Part shown: piece by piece, positions 37,812-48,663 of the stretch
Layout: each line of letters opens with the position of its first letter
How positions within the stretch are numbered: position 1 is the first letter of the stretch
Assembly: GCF_001632805.1 (NCBI RefSeq)
Contig: NZ_CP007220.1
Location: forward strand, 3,224,001-3,288,000
Length of the DNA: 64,000 bases
From: Mycobacteroides chelonae CCUG 47445
Lineage (GTDB): Bacteria; Actinomycetota; Actinomycetes; Mycobacteriales; Mycobacteriaceae
Direction of reading: 5' to 3'
The notes under the pieces: generated by a model
What the model saw: only the letters and a program-made list of their open reading frames with translations
What the model was told of the DNA's origin: nothing
Database searches by the model: none
Made by a program: the position numbers and the translations under genes

Positions 37812-39905
37812 TCACCCAATTCCCGGTATGAAACGCACAACCAGATCGATCAGCCAGATCCCCACGAACGGAACGATCACGCCGCCAAGCCCGTAGATCA
37901 ACAGATTTCGCCGCAACAACTCCCCCGCGCCCACCGGCCGGTAACGAACACCCTTGAGCGCCAACGGCACCAGCGCGATGATCACCAGGGCGTTGAAGAT
38001 GACGGCAGAGAGGATCGCCGACTGCGGAGTGGCCAGTCGCATGATGTTGAGCTCACCCAGCTGCGGGTAGATGCCGCTGAACAACGCGGGCAGGATCGCG
38101 AAGTACTTCGCGAGGTCATTGGCCAGCGAGAAAGTGGTCAGCGCGCCCCGGGTGATCAGCAACTGCTTGCCGATGGCCACCACGTCGATGAGCTTGGTGG
38201 GATCGGAGTCCAGGTCCACCATGTTCCCGGCTTCCTTGGCGGCCGAAGTCCCGGTGTTCATGGCCACACCCACGTCCGCCTGCGCCAGCGCCGGGGCGTC
38301 GTTGGTGCCGTCACCGGTCATCGCGACGAGCCGCCCGGCCTTCTGCTCCCGGCGCAGCAGCTCCAGCTTGTCCTCCGGGGTGGCCTCCGCGACGTAGTCG
38401 TCCACACCGGCCTCGGCGGCGATCTGCTTGGCGGTCAACGGGTTATCACCGGTCACCATGACGGTGCGTATTCCCATGGCTCGCATCTGGGCGAAGCGTT
38501 CGGCCATGCCGGGTTTGACGACGTCGGAGAGCCGAATCACGCCCAGCAGCCGAGTCTCGGTGCCGTCATAATCGGCCACCACCAACGGGGTGCCGCCCTC
38601 GCTGGCCACCTGATCTGCGACCTTGCGGACCGCGACCACCGCAGGGTCATCCTCCTGAACACCGGATAGGCTTGCCACCCAGGTGAACACCGCATCGGCG
38701 GCGCCCTTGCGGATCTGCTTGCCGTCGGTGGTATCCAAACCGCTCATCCGGGTGGCCGCGGTGAAGGCCACAAACTCGCCCTCTTGCGAGCCCTCATCGC
38801 TTACTTTCCCCGTGGGTTCGCTCCCACCGGCGGCCAGTTCCACAATGCTGCGACCCTCGGGGGTCTCGTCGGCAAGGCTCGAGGCCCGCGCGGCCTGGGC
38901 GAGGGCTTCGTGCGTGATGCCTTGCGCCACAATGAATTCGGTGGCTTGCCGGTTACCGAAGGTGATAGTGCCGGTCTTGTCCATCAGCAGGACGTCGATA
39001 TCACCGGCCGCCTCGACCGCGCGCCCCGACTTGGCCAGCACGTTGTGCTGCACCAGCCGATCCATGCCCGCGATACCGATCGCCGACATCAGGGCGCCGA
39101 TGGTGGTAGGGATCAAACAGACGAGCAATGCGATGAGCTTGATCGGATCCTGTTGCTCTCCGCCGTAATTGCCCATCGGACCAAGCGCGACGACCGCCAG
39201 CAGGAAGATGATGGTGAGCGAGGCCAACAGGATGTTGAGCGCGATCTCGTTAGGTGTCTTCTGACGCGCGGCGCCCTCTACGAGGGCGATCATCCGATCG
39301 ACGAAGGACTCGCCGGGTGCCGCCGTGATCTGTACGACGATCCGGTCCGACAGCACGGTGGTACCTCCGGTGACGGCGCACCGGTCACCGCCGGATTCGC
39401 GGACCACAGGCGCTGATTCACCGGTGATGGCCGACTCGTCTACCGTTGCGATGCCCTCCACTACGTCACCGTCGCCCGGAATCACCTGTCCGGCTTCGAC
39501 GACCACACGGTCGCCCGGACGCAGCGAACTGCCGGCTACCTCTTCCTCGGTCTCCGTGCCGTCAACGCTATCGTCGGCACGCACCAACTTGCGGGCCACG
39601 GTGTCACGCTTGACCTCTCGCAGGCTCGCCGCCTGCGCCTTTCCGCGTCCCTCGGCGACAGCCTCGGCGAGGTTAGCGAACACCACGGTGAACCATAACC
39701 AGGCGGTGATGGCCCACGCGAAGATCGACGGATGCAGCGCGGCGAGCACGGTGGTGGCCACCGATCCGACGGTCACCACGAACATCACCGGGTTGCGGGC
39801 CATATGCCGCGGATCCAGCTTGCGCACCGCAAGCGGAAGCGCCTTGACCAACTGGGTGGGGTCGAAGACTCCGGTACCGACTGTGCTCTTACTGGTCTTG
39901 GACAC
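37812..39905 (-). CDS. kdpB: potassium-transporting P-type ATPase subunit KdpB
   Basis: A 697-residue ATPase that powers KdpA. The phosphorylated aspartate is in [13 protein letters not shown] near residue 310, the actuator motif is TGESAPV (TGES), and the hinge motif is [21 protein letters not shown]. Membrane helices flank these domains. It overlaps kdpA by one base and lies seven bases before kdpC, so subunits are made from one message. Nothing is missing. Confidence 0.97.
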   Translation of the reverse strand: MSKTSKSTVGTGVFDPTQLVKALPLAVRKLDPRHMARNPVMFVVTVGSVATTVLAALHPSIFAWAITAWLWFTVVFANLAEAVAEGRGKAQAASLREVKRDTVARKLVRADDSVDGTETEEEVAGSSLRPGDRVVVEAGQVIPGDGDVVEGIATVDESAITGESAPVVRESGGDRCAVTGGTTVLSDRIVVQITAAPGESFVDRMIALVEGAARQKTPNEIALNILLASLTIIFLLAVVALGPMGNYGGEQQDPIKLIALLVCLIPTTIGALMSAIGIAGMDRLVQHNVLAKSGRAVEAAGDIDVLLMDKTGTITFGNRQATEFIVAQGITHEALAQAARASSLADETPEGRSIVELAAGGSEPTGKVSDEGSQEGEFVAFTAATRMSGLDTTDGKQIRKGAADAVFTWVASLSGVQEDDPAVVAVRKVADQVASEGGTPLVVADYDGTETRLLGVIRLSDVVKPGMAERFAQMRAMGIRTVMVTGDNPLTAKQIAAEAGVDDYVAEATPEDKLELLRREQKAGRLVAMTGDGTNDAPALAQADVGVAMNTGTSAAKEAGNMVDLDSDPTKLIDVVAIGKQLLITRGALTTFSLANDLAKYFAILPALFSGIYPQLGELNIMRLATPQSAILSAVIFNALVIIALVPLALKGVRYRPVGAGELLRRNLLIYGLGGVIVPFVGIWLIDLVVRFIPGIG

Positions 39906-41623
39906 TATAGGACAGCCTCGGCGATCGGTCCCAGCGCCAGGGCCGGGAAGAAGGTGAGTGCGGCCACCAAAAGAACGGTGCCGGTATGCAATCCGGCGAA
40001 CATGGGGCCGTGGGTGTGCAGAGTTCCGGCTGACACCGGTGTCTTCTGCTGAGTGGCAAGCGATCCGGCCAGCGCCAGCGTGAAGATGATGGGCAGGAAG
40101 CGGCCCAACAACATCGCCACGCCAAGGGATGCCTGGAACCAGTGGCTGGTCACCGTGAGACCACCAAAGGCGCTGCCGTTGTTGTTGGCGGCCGAGGCGT
40201 AGGCGTACAACACCTCAGAGAACCCGTGGATGGACTGCGCGCTGCCCGGATCTCCGCTGTTGCCTTGATATCCGGGAGTCGTGGACAGAGCCACCGAGAT
40301 GCCTGTGCCGATAAGTACGAGGGCCGGCATGACCAGCACGGACAGCGCCGCCATGGTGATCTCGCGTCGTCCGATCTTCTTGCCCAGGAATTTCGGTGTG
40401 CGGCCCACCAGCAGCCCACCGACGAACACCGCGATGATGGCCAGCACCAGAATCCCGTAGAGGCCGGTGCCGACACCGCCCGGCGCGATCTCGCCGAACA
40501 GCATGTTCAAGATCAGTGCTCCCCCGCCGGCGGCGGTGAAGCTGTCATGGGCGGCATCTACGGCGCCCGTGGAGGTTCCGGTAGTCGCCACCGCGAACAA
40601 GCTGGTCGCGGGAATGCCGAACCTGACCTCCTTGCCTTCCATCATGGCACCGGCCGCCTGCGCGGCGATGCCGCGCGGAGTCGACTCCGCCCAGGTGACA
40701 AATGCCAGCATGCCGCCGAAAAGGGTGGCCATTACGGACAGGACGGTCAGGCCCTGGCGCTTGTCGCCCACCATCGTCGAGTAGGTGCGGGTCAGGCACA
40801 CCGGGACGATGAGGATGGCGAGGATCTCGACGATGTTGGTCAGCGGCGTCGGGTTCTCGAAGGGGTGCGCCGAGTTCGCGGCCAGAATGCCGCCGCCGTT
40901 GGTTCCGACTTCCTTGATGGCCTCCTGCGAGGCGACCGGGGCAAGCGCGATGTGTTGCGCTGTGCCGTCGAGCGCTGTCGCCTCGAAATGCGTGTATAGC
41001 GACTGAATGGTGCCCTGGGACAACAAGATCAGTGCGACCACAAATGAGATTGGCAGCAGGATCCGCAGGCTTCCCCGCACCAGGTCAACCCAGAAATTGC
41101 CGAGTTCTCCCCCGGCCGTGGTTCGCACGATGCCGCGAATCAGTGCCACCGCGACTGCCAGCCCGACAGCCGCGGAGACAAAGTTCTGCACGGCCAGTCC
41201 AACCATCTGGGTCAGGTTGGTCATGGTGGTCTCGGGTGTGTACGACTGCCAGTTGGTGTTCGTCACGAAGGAGACCGCGGTGTTGAAGGCCACCGCAGGG
41301 CTCACCGCGCCCAGGTCGCCAGAAAGCGGTAACACACCCTGGATACGTTGCAGCAGATAGAGGAAGAGCACACTCGCGAACGAAAATCCCAGCAGCGACA
41401 GGGTGTATCCCACCCATGTCTGCTCGGTCTCCGGATCCACCCGGCCCACGCGGTAGATCACGCGCTCGACAAGCGAATGCTTGACGGTTGATGGGCCGCT
41501 CGCGCGCAGAGAATGCGGGCCCGTGAAAACGCGCGCCATGTAGTCCCCCAAGGGGACGTACGCGATAGCGAGCACCAGAATGACGAAGCCGATCTGAAGA
41601 CCGGCCGCCAGAGCGGAATTCAC
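39905..41623 (-). CDS. kdpA: potassium-binding channel-like subunit KdpA
   Basis: A 572-residue membrane protein that selects and passes potassium. Starts at GTG 41623 ([32 protein letters not shown]). About ten helices and four pore-loop repeats are visible, for example [36 protein letters not shown], and [17 protein letters not shown] ([14 protein letters not shown]). Starts two bases after kdpF ends and overlaps kdpB by one base. Confidence 0.97.
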   Translation of the reverse strand: MNSALAAGLQIGFVILVLAIAYVPLGDYMARVFTGPHSLRASGPSTVKHSLVERVIYRVGRVDPETEQTWVGYTLSLLGFSFASVLFLYLLQRIQGVLPLSGDLGAVSPAVAFNTAVSFVTNTNWQSYTPETTMTNLTQMVGLAVQNFVSAAVGLAVAVALIRGIVRTTAGGELGNFWVDLVRGSLRILLPISFVVALILLSQGTIQSLYTHFEATALDGTAQHIALAPVASQEAIKEVGTNGGGILAANSAHPFENPTPLTNIVEILAILIVPVCLTRTYSTMVGDKRQGLTVLSVMATLFGGMLAFVTWAESTPRGIAAQAAGAMMEGKEVRFGIPATSLFAVATTGTSTGAVDAAHDSFTAAGGGALILNMLFGEIAPGGVGTGLYGILVLAIIAVFVGGLLVGRTPKFLGKKIGRREITMAALSVLVMPALVLIGTGISVALSTTPGYQGNSGDPGSAQSIHGFSEVLYAYASAANNNGSAFGGLTVTSHWFQASLGVAMLLGRFLPIIFTLALAGSLATQQKTPVSAGTLHTHGPMFAGLHTGTVLLVAALTFFPALALGPIAEAVL

Positions 41624-41625
41624 CG

Positions 41626-41724
41626 TTAGAACCTTTCCGGGTCGAGCAGTGCGACCACCAGATACACGACGAGCGCGGCCGACACGATAATCAGCACAAT
41701 GTTGGTGATGACGTCGATGGTCAT
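41626..41724 (-). CDS. kdpF: Kdp stabilising peptide KdpF
   Basis: A 32-residue single-helix peptide reading MTIDVITNIVLIIVSAALVV then YLVVALLDPERF. The ending YLVxALLxPERF is diagnostic for KdpF, a lipid-like stabiliser of the KdpABC complex. Its stop is two bases before the kdpA start, and its ATG overlaps by four bases (ATGA) the end of the small ORF upstream. Confidence 0.93.
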   Translation of the reverse strand: MTIDVITNIVLIIVSAALVVYLVVALLDPERF

Positions 41725-41804
41725 CGCGCCTGCAATCCGCGTACGACGGCGACGCACAAGGCGAAGCCCGCGACGATCAGGACCAGGTACCAGAAATCAA
41801 CCAC
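41721..41804 (-). CDS. small membrane ORF upstream of kdpF
   Basis: A 27-residue frame from GTG 41804 reading VVDFWYLVLIVAGFALCVAV then VRGLQAR: one hydrophobic helix and a basic end. It ends in an ATGA overlap with kdpF, the spacing of a real operon member. Tiny membrane ORFs at this place exist in other actinobacterial kdp operons as far as I recall. No ribosome site is visible; CATGAT about six bases upstream could be a weak -10, so it may be leaderless. Function unknown; perhaps an extra Kdp subunit. Confidence 0.6.
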   Translation of the reverse strand: MVDFWYLVLIVAGFALCVAVVRGLQAR

Positions 41805-41887
41805 GCAGGAATCATGATCCCGGTTAAGGGCACTACCTGCGTTCTTTACGCGTCCCTGACGGGCGCATCGGGCCTCTTGACGCGCTA

Positions 41888-42739
41888 TTAACGGGGTTCA
41901 ACCAGCCGTTGACAGCCCGGGCAGAAGTACGACGACCGGTTCATGAAAGCCTCCCGGCGCATGGCGCGCCCGCAGCGGCGGCATGGCTCACCCTCGCGTC
42001 CGTACGCCTCCAAAGAGCGTTCGAAGTAGCCGGATTCGCCGTTCACGTTCACATACAGATCGTCGAACGAGGTACCGCCCTGTGCGAGTGCCAGACGCAT
42101 GACGCCGGCGGCACTGTCGAGCACCTCGGTGAGCTTGGCGCGCGTCATGCCATCGGTGAGGCGCCGGCCGTGCACGCGCGCCTGCCAGAGGGCCTCGTCG
42201 GCATAGATGTTGCCGACGCCGGACACCACGGTCTGATCGAGCAGCGCCCGTTTGATTTCGGTGTGCTTACCGCGCAGCCGGGTAACCACAGCCGACACGT
42301 CGAATCGTTCATCGAGCGGATCCCGCGCGATATGGGCGACCGGCTCCGGGAGCTCGCTTCCATCGACGGTGACGACATCGGTCACCATCCAACCGCCAAA
42401 GGTGCGCTGATCGACGAAGCTCAACACCGATCCGTCATCGAGTATCGCGGCAATACGCAAATGCTGCGGCCGGGAAATGGGTCCGATGAGCATCTGGCCG
42501 CTCATCCCGAGATGGACCACCAGCGCCTGTCCCTCGCCCAGCGTCAACCACAGATACTTGCCCCGGCGACCGGTACCGCTGATCTGTTGTCCGGCAAGCA
42601 GTCCCGCCAGCTCGACGGCGCCGCCGGGCTGCCTGCGCACGGCCCGGTCATGGTGCACAGACGCGGATGCGATGGTCTTTCCGACGAGGTGATGGTGCAG
42701 CCCACGGCGGACCACCTCCACCTCGGGAAGCTCAGGCAC
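41888..42739 (-). CDS. mutM: formamidopyrimidine-DNA glycosylase MutM (Fpg)
   Basis: A 283-residue base-excision repair enzyme removing 8-oxoguanine and ring-opened purines, with AP-lyase activity. The N-terminus [13 protein letters not shown] carries catalytic Pro1 and Glu2 after Met removal, the conserved lysine is in GRRGKYLWL, and the C-terminal zinc finger has CRRCGRAM and FCPGC. Its start overlaps the rnc end by eight bases, the conserved rnc-fpg pair (Rv2925c/Rv2924c). Confidence 0.96.
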   Translation of the reverse strand: MPELPEVEVVRRGLHHHLVGKTIASASVHHDRAVRRQPGGAVELAGLLAGQQISGTGRRGKYLWLTLGEGQALVVHLGMSGQMLIGPISRPQHLRIAAILDDGSVLSFVDQRTFGGWMVTDVVTVDGSELPEPVAHIARDPLDERFDVSAVVTRLRGKHTEIKRALLDQTVVSGVGNIYADEALWQARVHGRRLTDGMTRAKLTEVLDSAAGVMRLALAQGGTSFDDLYVNVNGESGYFERSLEAYGREGEPCRRCGRAMRREAFMNRSSYFCPGCQRLVEPR

Positions 42740-43442
42740 TTGACCCGTTGATGCCGTTCCAGGCCTCCGAGGCCGCCCGCTGTTCGGCTTCCTTCTTGGA
42801 CCGGCCGACGCCCACGCCGTGCGCGGCGTCGTTGACCATCACGGTGGCGGTGAATTCCTTGTCATGATCGGGTCCGGTCGAGGTAACCGCATACGACGGT
42901 GCACCCCAACCCTTTTCCGCGGTCAGTTCCTGCAGGCTGGTCTTCCAGTCCAGACCGGCACCGAGCTTGGGCGCGGTCTCCAGGAGCTGGCCGAACAATC
43001 GCAGCACGACTGCGCGCGCGACCTCGAGCCCATGCTCCACATAGACCGCACCCAGGATCGACTCCATGCCGTCGGCAAGAATGCTCGACTTGTTGCGGCC
43101 GCCGGTGTTCTCCTCGCCCTTGCCGAGAAACAGGTGCGCGCCCAAACCGTCGCCGGTCAGGCCGCGTGCCACTCCGGCGAGGGCCTGGGTATTGACGATG
43201 CTGGCTCGCAATTTCGCCAAATCGCCCTCCGAGCGGTCGGGATGACTGTGATACAGCGTCTCGGTGATCGTCAGGCCAAGCACGGCATCCCCGAGAAACT
43301 CCAGCCGCTCGTTCGTGGGCAGGCCACCGTTCTCGTACGCATAGCTGCGGTGTGTGAGCGCCAGCGTCAGGAGATCGTCACCGACCCTTACCCCAATCGC
43401 CGCGCGCAGATCCTCGTACCGATTCTCTGGGGCAGGGCTCAC
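42732..43442 (-). CDS. rnc: ribonuclease III
   Basis: A 236-residue double-strand RNase processing rRNA precursors and structured mRNAs. The signature [13 protein letters not shown] near residue 45 holds the metal-binding acids, the second acid cluster is in [15 protein letters not shown], and a C-terminal double-stranded RNA-binding domain ([14 protein letters not shown], then [15 protein letters not shown]) is complete. Overlaps DUF177 upstream by four bases and mutM downstream by eight bases. Confidence 0.96.
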   Translation of the reverse strand: MSPAPENRYEDLRAAIGVRVGDDLLTLALTHRSYAYENGGLPTNERLEFLGDAVLGLTITETLYHSHPDRSEGDLAKLRASIVNTQALAGVARGLTGDGLGAHLFLGKGEENTGGRNKSSILADGMESILGAVYVEHGLEVARAVVLRLFGQLLETAPKLGAGLDWKTSLQELTAEKGWGAPSYAVTSTGPDHDKEFTATVMVNDAAHGVGVGRSKKEAEQRAASEAWNGINGSSA

Positions 43443-43975
43443 TGGTCGTCACCGAAATTGGCGAGTTTGGCCCAACGCGGATCGATCTTGTCGTGATGGT
43501 GACCGGCTTCGGCGGTCGCCATCACGATGCCGCAGTCGGGGCAGAGGCCCGGGCAATCGGGCCGGCACAGCGGCGCCAGTTCCAGGTCGGGCACGATGGC
43601 ATCGACGATGGTCTGTTCAAGGTCGACGAGGCCGTCGATAACCCGGTGTATCTCGTCTTCCTCGGTGGTCGCCTCGGTCTCGCTATCCGGGTACGCGAAG
43701 AGCTCGGTGAGGTAGGCATCCGCATGGCCCGTGATCGGCTCCAGGCAGCGTGAGCATTCCCCCGCGAGGTCTCCGGCGATGGTTCCGGTGACGAGAACGC
43801 CCTCCGAAACCGCTTCGACACGTAGATCCATATCCACGTCCGCGCCCTCGGGGATCGCGATCAGGTCGTTGCCGATGCGCACCGGGCTGGCGATGGTGCG
43901 CTCGATCTCCTGCATCGACCCAGGACGCCGCCCGAGCCCGAGGGCCAGGACATCAAGAACGAAAGGTCCCGGCAT
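43439..43975 (-). CDS. DUF177/YceD-family protein, Rv2926c type
   Basis: A 178-residue YceD-family protein from ATG 43975 ([19 protein letters not shown]). It has a middle motif ECSRCLEPI and a C-terminal cysteine cluster [14 protein letters not shown] that probably binds zinc, ending in [11 protein letters not shown]. In many bacteria YceD is linked to rpmF and 23S rRNA metabolism; here, as in other mycobacteria, it sits between sepIVA and rnc. The longer in-frame stretch upstream is antisense-like sequence inside sepIVA and was not used. Confidence 0.88.
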   Translation of the reverse strand: MPGPFVLDVLALGLGRRPGSMQEIERTIASPVRIGNDLIAIPEGADVDMDLRVEAVSEGVLVTGTIAGDLAGECSRCLEPITGHADAYLTELFAYPDSETEATTEEDEIHRVIDGLVDLEQTIVDAIVPDLELAPLCRPDCPGLCPDCGIVMATAEAGHHHDKIDPRWAKLANFGDDQ

Positions 43976-43985
43976 GGACCCAATC

Positions 43986-44723
43986 TTAACGCTGCACGTA
44001 GTCGTGGGTACCAGCGCCGGTGCGCAGCTGGTGACGGCCACGGCCCACCGAGCGCAGCGTGCCGTTGAGGTAGTCCTCGAACTCGGCCAGCTTGTTGTCC
44101 ACGTAGATGTCGCATTCGCCACGCAGTCGGTCGGCTTCGGCGTGGGCCGCATCGATCAGTCGGGTGGACTCGGCGTTGGCCGCCTGCACAACTTCCGTCT
44201 GGGCCACGAGGCGCTGCTGCTCCTTGATGCCTTCCTGCACGGCCTTGTCATAGGACGCGTTACCCGAATCGACCAGGCGATCTGCCTCCGCCTTGGCCCG
44301 GGCAACGGTGCTCTCCTGCTCACGCTTGGCGTTGGCCAGCGTGCGGGCCGCTTCGTCACGCGCCTCACCGACGGTCTGCTCAGCGTGGTTACGCGCCTCG
44401 GCAACCATGCGATCGGCCTGCGACTTGGCGTCGGCCAGTAGCCGGTCGGCCTCGTTGCGCGCATGGCTGAGTGTCTGCTCAGCATCCGCGTTCGACTGGC
44501 CGATCACCGTCTCGTGATGCTCCTTGGCCTCCCGCAGCAACGAATCGCGGGCATCCAGAACATCCTGGGCATCATCGAGCTCGCCGGGAATGGCGTCCTT
44601 GATGTCGTCGATCAGCTCCAGGACATCGCCGCGGGGCACGACGCATCCGGCGGTCATCGGAACGCCGCGCGCTTCTTCAACAATGGCGCCCAGCTCGTCG
44701 AGCGCTTCAAATACTCGGTACAC
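43986..44723 (-). CDS. sepIVA: septation protein SepIVA (DivIVA-domain)
   Basis: A 245-residue DivIVA-like protein, homologue of Rv2927c, needed for mycobacterial septation and polar growth. I start at GTG 44723 (YRVFEALDELGAIVEEARG), with GAAGGG about nine bases upstream. The N-terminal 60 residues are the conserved membrane-curvature region; residues 60-220 are a long coiled coil of Ala/Glu/Arg heptads with repeated EARxHAEQTVGEARDEA-like units. First gene of sepIVA-DUF177-rnc-mutM. In M. smegmatis it is phosphorylated and essential (family knowledge). Confidence 0.93.
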   Translation of the reverse strand: MYRVFEALDELGAIVEEARGVPMTAGCVVPRGDVLELIDDIKDAIPGELDDAQDVLDARDSLLREAKEHHETVIGQSNADAEQTLSHARNEADRLLADAKSQADRMVAEARNHAEQTVGEARDEAARTLANAKREQESTVARAKAEADRLVDSGNASYDKAVQEGIKEQQRLVAQTEVVQAANAESTRLIDAAHAEADRLRGECDIYVDNKLAEFEDYLNGTLRSVGRGRHQLRTGAGTHDYVQR

Positions 44724-44829
44724 GGCTACACCCTTCACGCGAGTTTCCACTGTTACCAGTGTGCCTGGTGTGACTGCTGTGACCGTGCTAGCTGACCGGT
44801 GTGTCGGCTATTTCTGCGCGGCCTGTTTT

Positions 44830-45315
44830 CTATTGTGCCTGGCCACGCAGTTTCCCGAGAAGTCGTTGATGAACAGAAGGAGGCAGCAACGCCGAGACAT
44901 CTCCCCCGTACGTCGCCACCTCCTTGGCAAGCGAGGACGACACGAACGAATACGCCGGGGCGGTAGCGACGAAGAAGGTGTCCACACCGGCGATGTGTTT
45001 GTTCATCTGAGCCATCTGAAGTTCGTATTCGAAGTCGGTACCGGTACGTAACCCCTTGACGATCGCACCCAGACCCCGCGCTCTCACGAAGTCCACCAGC
45101 AGACCCTGCCCCGATTCGACGCGCAGATTGGGCAGATCGGTGGTGGCCTCGCGGATCATCTCGATGCGCTCGTCGATGGTGAACATGCCCGCTTTATTGG
45201 GGTTGATCAACACCGCGACGATGACCTCGTCGAACTGCGCCGCGGCCCGTTCGAAAACATCCAGATGCCCGAGGGTCACTGGATCGAACGAGCCGGGGCA
45301 GACAGCTCCCGTCAT
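44830..45315 (-). CDS. coaD: phosphopantetheine adenylyltransferase CoaD
   Basis: A 161-residue nucleotidyltransferase making dephospho-CoA in coenzyme A synthesis. The start [19 protein letters not shown] has the GSFDP and TxGH motifs; VVKGLRT-like [13 protein letters not shown] and the C-terminal [13 protein letters not shown] (ISSTxVR position) are present. It overlaps the HdeD-like gene upstream by four bases. Rv2965c equivalent. The 106-base gap to sepIVA (44724-44829) contains no gene that I can see. Confidence 0.96.
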   Translation of the reverse strand: MTGAVCPGSFDPVTLGHLDVFERAAAQFDEVIVAVLINPNKAGMFTIDERIEMIREATTDLPNLRVESGQGLLVDFVRARGLGAIVKGLRTGTDFEYELQMAQMNKHIAGVDTFFVATAPAYSFVSSSLAKEVATYGGDVSALLPPSVHQRLLGKLRGQAQ

Positions 45316-45872
45316 GCGGACGATTTAGTGGCCGAGCGAATGCCGATACCGCTACCGATTTGCAGCACGCCGATCACGATGAGCCAGATACCGACGACCA
45401 GCGTCAGGGTCAAGATCGAGCTGATCGGGTAGACGATGAGCACGATGCCCGCGATTGTCGAGACGATTCCGCTGAAGATCTGCCAGCCCCGCCCGGGAAG
45501 TTCCTTGTCACCGACGGCCGTGATGGTGCCCGCAATGCCCTGGGCGATCCAGCCGACACCAATCCAGATGGCCAGCAGCAGAATCGAATTGAGCTCGTCC
45601 TTGAAGCACAACACACCGAGGACGAACGAGATCACGCCGGTCAGGAACAACAGAACCCTCATCCCGGCCGACGACACCGGCAGCGTGAAGGCGAAAACGA
45701 CCTGAGCAATACCGGATATCAATAGGTATGCGCCAAAAGCGTATGCGGCGACCAGCACGGTGATCTGAGGCCATATCAGCACCACGGCGCCAACGATTAC
45801 CGCCAAAACTCCTGATACCACCGCTGTCTTCCAGAGGTGCTTGACGAGGTCCTGCCCGACACTTGTAGTCAT
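45312..45872 (-). CDS. HdeD-family (DUF308) membrane protein
   Basis: A 186-residue membrane protein with about six helices ([50 protein letters not shown] and so on), the pattern of the HdeD/DUF308 family. In enteric bacteria HdeD is linked to acid resistance, but its activity is unknown. It overlaps coaD by four bases and so drives or shares its transcript. Role here unknown. Confidence 0.83.
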   Translation of the reverse strand: MTTSVGQDLVKHLWKTAVVSGVLAVIVGAVVLIWPQITVLVAAYAFGAYLLISGIAQVVFAFTLPVSSAGMRVLLFLTGVISFVLGVLCFKDELNSILLLAIWIGVGWIAQGIAGTITAVGDKELPGRGWQIFSGIVSTIAGIVLIVYPISSILTLTLVVGIWLIVIGVLQIGSGIGIRSATKSSA

Positions 45873-45946
45873 GGCACTAAGGGTATTTCCTCGGCAACGG
45901 TGGCGGGGCGATTCGTGCGGTGCGTTACAGACTCACCATGATTCTG

Positions 45947-46417
45947 TTATCTCCTGGCCGGGCAGGTGAACTCAAGTTCGAAGGTCGCGGGTGTGCTCAA
46001 ACCGGCCGTGGCGGTGCCGGAAATCTTGTAGGACTGCCCGGACTTGGTCACCGTCGGCTCGGTCGCACCATGTCCCGAGTTGTACATCACCGGGTGGCCA
46101 TCGATGATTCCCAGGGTCAAACTCTTCAGCGTTGGGTTATCGCCCGCTGCCAGCGTGGCGGCAATCGCATCACTCTCGCTACCGACGTTCACGAAGGTCA
46201 TATCGGCCGCGGTAACGCATTCGACCCGATTCTCAACCGATCTCACGACACCGTCGACAACAACACGTGGACCGGCCGCCTGGCCACTACGTGCCGTGCT
46301 CGGCACCGGAGTGTTCACCGGCGAGTCATGCCGCAGGCCTCCGCCCGACGAACAGCCGGCAAGACACACGACGGCCGATAACGCGCCACCCACCATGACA
46401 ACGCCCCCGTAACGCAT
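45947..46417 (-). CDS. LpqH-like 19 kDa lipoprotein antigen family
   Basis: A 156-residue lipoprotein with lipobox CLAGCSS (Cys about residue 22), a short Ser/Pro/Thr-rich linker, and a domain resembling the mycobacterial 19 kDa antigen (Pfam Myco_19_kDa): VECVTAADMTFVNVG, then YKISGTATAG and FELEFTCPARR. Two mature cysteines probably pair. These lipoproteins sit in the cell envelope and signal through host TLR2; a specific role is not known. Transcribed alone on the minus strand. Confidence 0.82.
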   Translation of the reverse strand: MRYGGVVMVGGALSAVVCLAGCSSGGGLRHDSPVNTPVPSTARSGQAAGPRVVVDGVVRSVENRVECVTAADMTFVNVGSESDAIAATLAAGDNPTLKSLTLGIIDGHPVMYNSGHGATEPTVTKSGQSYKISGTATAGLSTPATFELEFTCPARR

Positions 46418-46474
46418 GCGCGCCTCCCGTCTACCCCGGCCGAAGATCCGATTCAGACTAGTTCGGCCAGTGCG

Positions 46475-47407
46475 CTAGTCCCACCAAAACTTCCAGGTTC
46501 GTGCACCACTGATCTGGCGGGCATAGGCGCTCAAGGTGCCCGCGCCCTGATCGATGTTGTCGGGACAGAACCCGTAGTGCTCGTAGCCGACCGGTACCGA
46601 GATATCGGCGCCCGGCGGTCGGGTCACTTCTACATCGATGGCGTCGAAGTCCACGCTCGTGAGCACCGCGCCGAACCGGTCTTCCCAGGACCGAAGAACC
46701 GCCGCCAGCGCCACCTCGGAGAGGTCGTAGTTCACGCCGTGTGTCCATCCCAACGCATTGAGCGCGTCGGCCGGACGTGCCGTCGGCACCAGAATCAGCA
46801 GCGAGCCCTGCTCCAGGTGATCTGCGGTCAACGGGAGTGCACGCTGGGGCGGCTGAGTGCGCTGCTCGAGCGTGATGGGCATAACCGGTACGTCGACAGC
46901 CGCAGCATTGGCAGACGAAACCTCCTTCACAAGAAAAGATTTCGCGTCGACGGCGTCAACATCGGCGGGCTCGACAAGGTGCCGAAGGTCTTCGGCATCC
47001 GACCATGGCCGACGCAAATCCCCACTCAGCCCACGGGATGCCAAGGGCCACAGCCCCGTTCGATCGAAACGGCCCGCCAACCGCAACCAGAGCGATTGGA
47101 TGTCAACCACCGCAGCATTGCTCACCCACGCCAGCGAACGGCCCGCCGGACTGATGATCAGATGCCCTTCGGGCAGCTTGATACCGTCCACGCTCCACTT
47201 GGCAGCATTCTCGGGACGAGGCAGCTGACCCGCACGTTCGGCATGCACCGGCACCAGAAGTTCGGCGTAGGCGGGCAGATCATGCGCGGGTTCGGGATTT
47301 CCCATAATCACGCGCGTACTCCAGTAGGCCTGACCGAACAGAAACGACAGCCCGAGCACGAGGACGGCGACGATTGCGCTCAGCGATGTCCACCCTTTTG
47401 GCCCCAC
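46475..47407 (-). CDS. membrane-anchored DUF4253-domain protein
   Basis: A 310-residue protein from GTG 47407 (GPKGWTSLSAIVAVLVLGLS), with one N-terminal membrane helix and an external or cytosolic body. The C-terminal half matches DUF4253: PVGYEHYGFCPDNIDQGAGT and the WKFWWD ending are characteristic. Function unknown. Lies between the DUF2236 gene and the LpqH-like lipoprotein, with 57-bp and 28-bp gaps around it. Confidence 0.75.
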   Translation of the reverse strand: MGPKGWTSLSAIVAVLVLGLSFLFGQAYWSTRVIMGNPEPAHDLPAYAELLVPVHAERAGQLPRPENAAKWSVDGIKLPEGHLIISPAGRSLAWVSNAAVVDIQSLWLRLAGRFDRTGLWPLASRGLSGDLRRPWSDAEDLRHLVEPADVDAVDAKSFLVKEVSSANAAAVDVPVMPITLEQRTQPPQRALPLTADHLEQGSLLILVPTARPADALNALGWTHGVNYDLSEVALAAVLRSWEDRFGAVLTSVDFDAIDVEVTRPPGADISVPVGYEHYGFCPDNIDQGAGTLSAYARQISGARTWKFWWD

Positions 47408-47435
47408 CCTCGAAGATTAGCTGAGCGGCCGGGCT

Positions 47436-48545
47436 TCAGCTGGAGGCCACCATCCCATTCGCCTCATCTGCTGGTGCATTTTCCGGCACAGCGCGGCGGG
47501 CGCGATTCTCCCGGAGTGCTTGCCGCGCAGACTCCAGGGTGATGTTGCGTGGATCGATCCCTTCCCGCTCGAAGCCTCCCACGGCAATCGGCAAGTAGAA
47601 GAACTTCAGTGGAAGGACACGCTCGAGAACGGCGTAGAGCCGCCGGAACATAGCCGTAAAGCGGCGCAGCATCTCCTCGTCCTCGGGAGTCCACTCCACA
47701 TTGAACAGCTCCCGCACATGGGGCGGATAACTACCGAGAACGACTTGCCGCCGACCCACCAGCCAGGGCCACACAAATTTCTTCATGACCGGTGGCCACC
47801 ACCGCGGCGCCATCCGGCGCTCCATGAACTGTTCCAACATGGCCTGAGTTACCTGCGAGTTCACCAGATAGTTGCGCTCGATGTTTCCCAAATACCGTTC
47901 GAAATCTTCGTACGTGTCCGGCTGAGAACTATCGTCGACCCCCCATATGCTGTACCACTCCTTGGATTCCTCAAATATCTGCTCTTTTATCGCGCGCGGC
48001 ATGGCCCCGCCGAAATGCAGTCGCTCGATTACCAGTAGCATGTGGTGATAAAAGAAGGTGACATGCGCGAAATAGAATGTTTCCGCATTCAAAGCATGAA
48101 ACGTGCCGTCCTGTAGCGCGCCTTTGACAGACTTGTGCATGTTGCGGGTCTTTAGCCCGTATTTCTTCGCATCTTCCGGAGCGTCGTATACCGATCCATA
48201 AATGTACTCACGGGATTGCTGACGCCGTTTCTTATATATCGCGGCACGCGCACGGAAAGAACTGTCACCAGTGAAAAGAACCGAACCGGCGGTACCCCTC
48301 GCCATCTGCGGCCATGCGCCCGCAATAGGACCCAATACCCCACTACCGAAATACATGACGTCAAGACGCCCCCAATACTTCCATATCAGGGAATCGGCAG
48401 GAATCGGATGCTGACAAAGATCTTTCCGTCGCAGACTGTTATCCCCGGTAAGTTCTGTCACTCTGATGTCTTCCGGGATTACCAGCTCCGGATCGAATGT
48501 CGTTTGCATGATTTTCTTGAATGCCTTGATACCCCGCACCACCAC
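47436..48545 (-). CDS. DUF2236 / MpaB-family oxygenase-like protein
   Basis: A 369-residue protein from GTG 48545. It is of the DUF2236 family, related to mycophenolic acid MpaB and the latex-clearing oxygenase Lcp: HALNAETFYFAHVTFFYHHM and YVNERNYLVNS-like NIERNYLVNSQ show the conserved histidine and arginine regions. Family members bind b-type haem or act as oxygenases; the substrate is unknown. The 5' part is clearly richer in A and T than its neighbours, suggesting acquisition. It has its own promoter region in the 190-base gap upstream. Confidence 0.78.
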   Translation of the reverse strand: MVVRGIKAFKKIMQTTFDPELVIPEDIRVTELTGDNSLRRKDLCQHPIPADSLIWKYWGRLDVMYFGSGVLGPIAGAWPQMARGTAGSVLFTGDSSFRARAAIYKKRRQQSREYIYGSVYDAPEDAKKYGLKTRNMHKSVKGALQDGTFHALNAETFYFAHVTFFYHHMLLVIERLHFGGAMPRAIKEQIFEESKEWYSIWGVDDSSQPDTYEDFERYLGNIERNYLVNSQVTQAMLEQFMERRMAPRWWPPVMKKFVWPWLVGRRQVVLGSYPPHVRELFNVEWTPEDEEMLRRFTAMFRRLYAVLERVLPLKFFYLPIAVGGFEREGIDPRNITLESARQALRENRARRAVPENAPADEANGMVASS

Positions 48546-48663
48546 GTCAAACTCCTTGCGCTGCCGACACCCGTTACTTGACTAGCTCCACCATCGCTGT
48601 GACTCAGCTCACATTAAGAAATGATGATGCTCCCGGCGCCACTCAAAATCAAGGGAGGTACGG

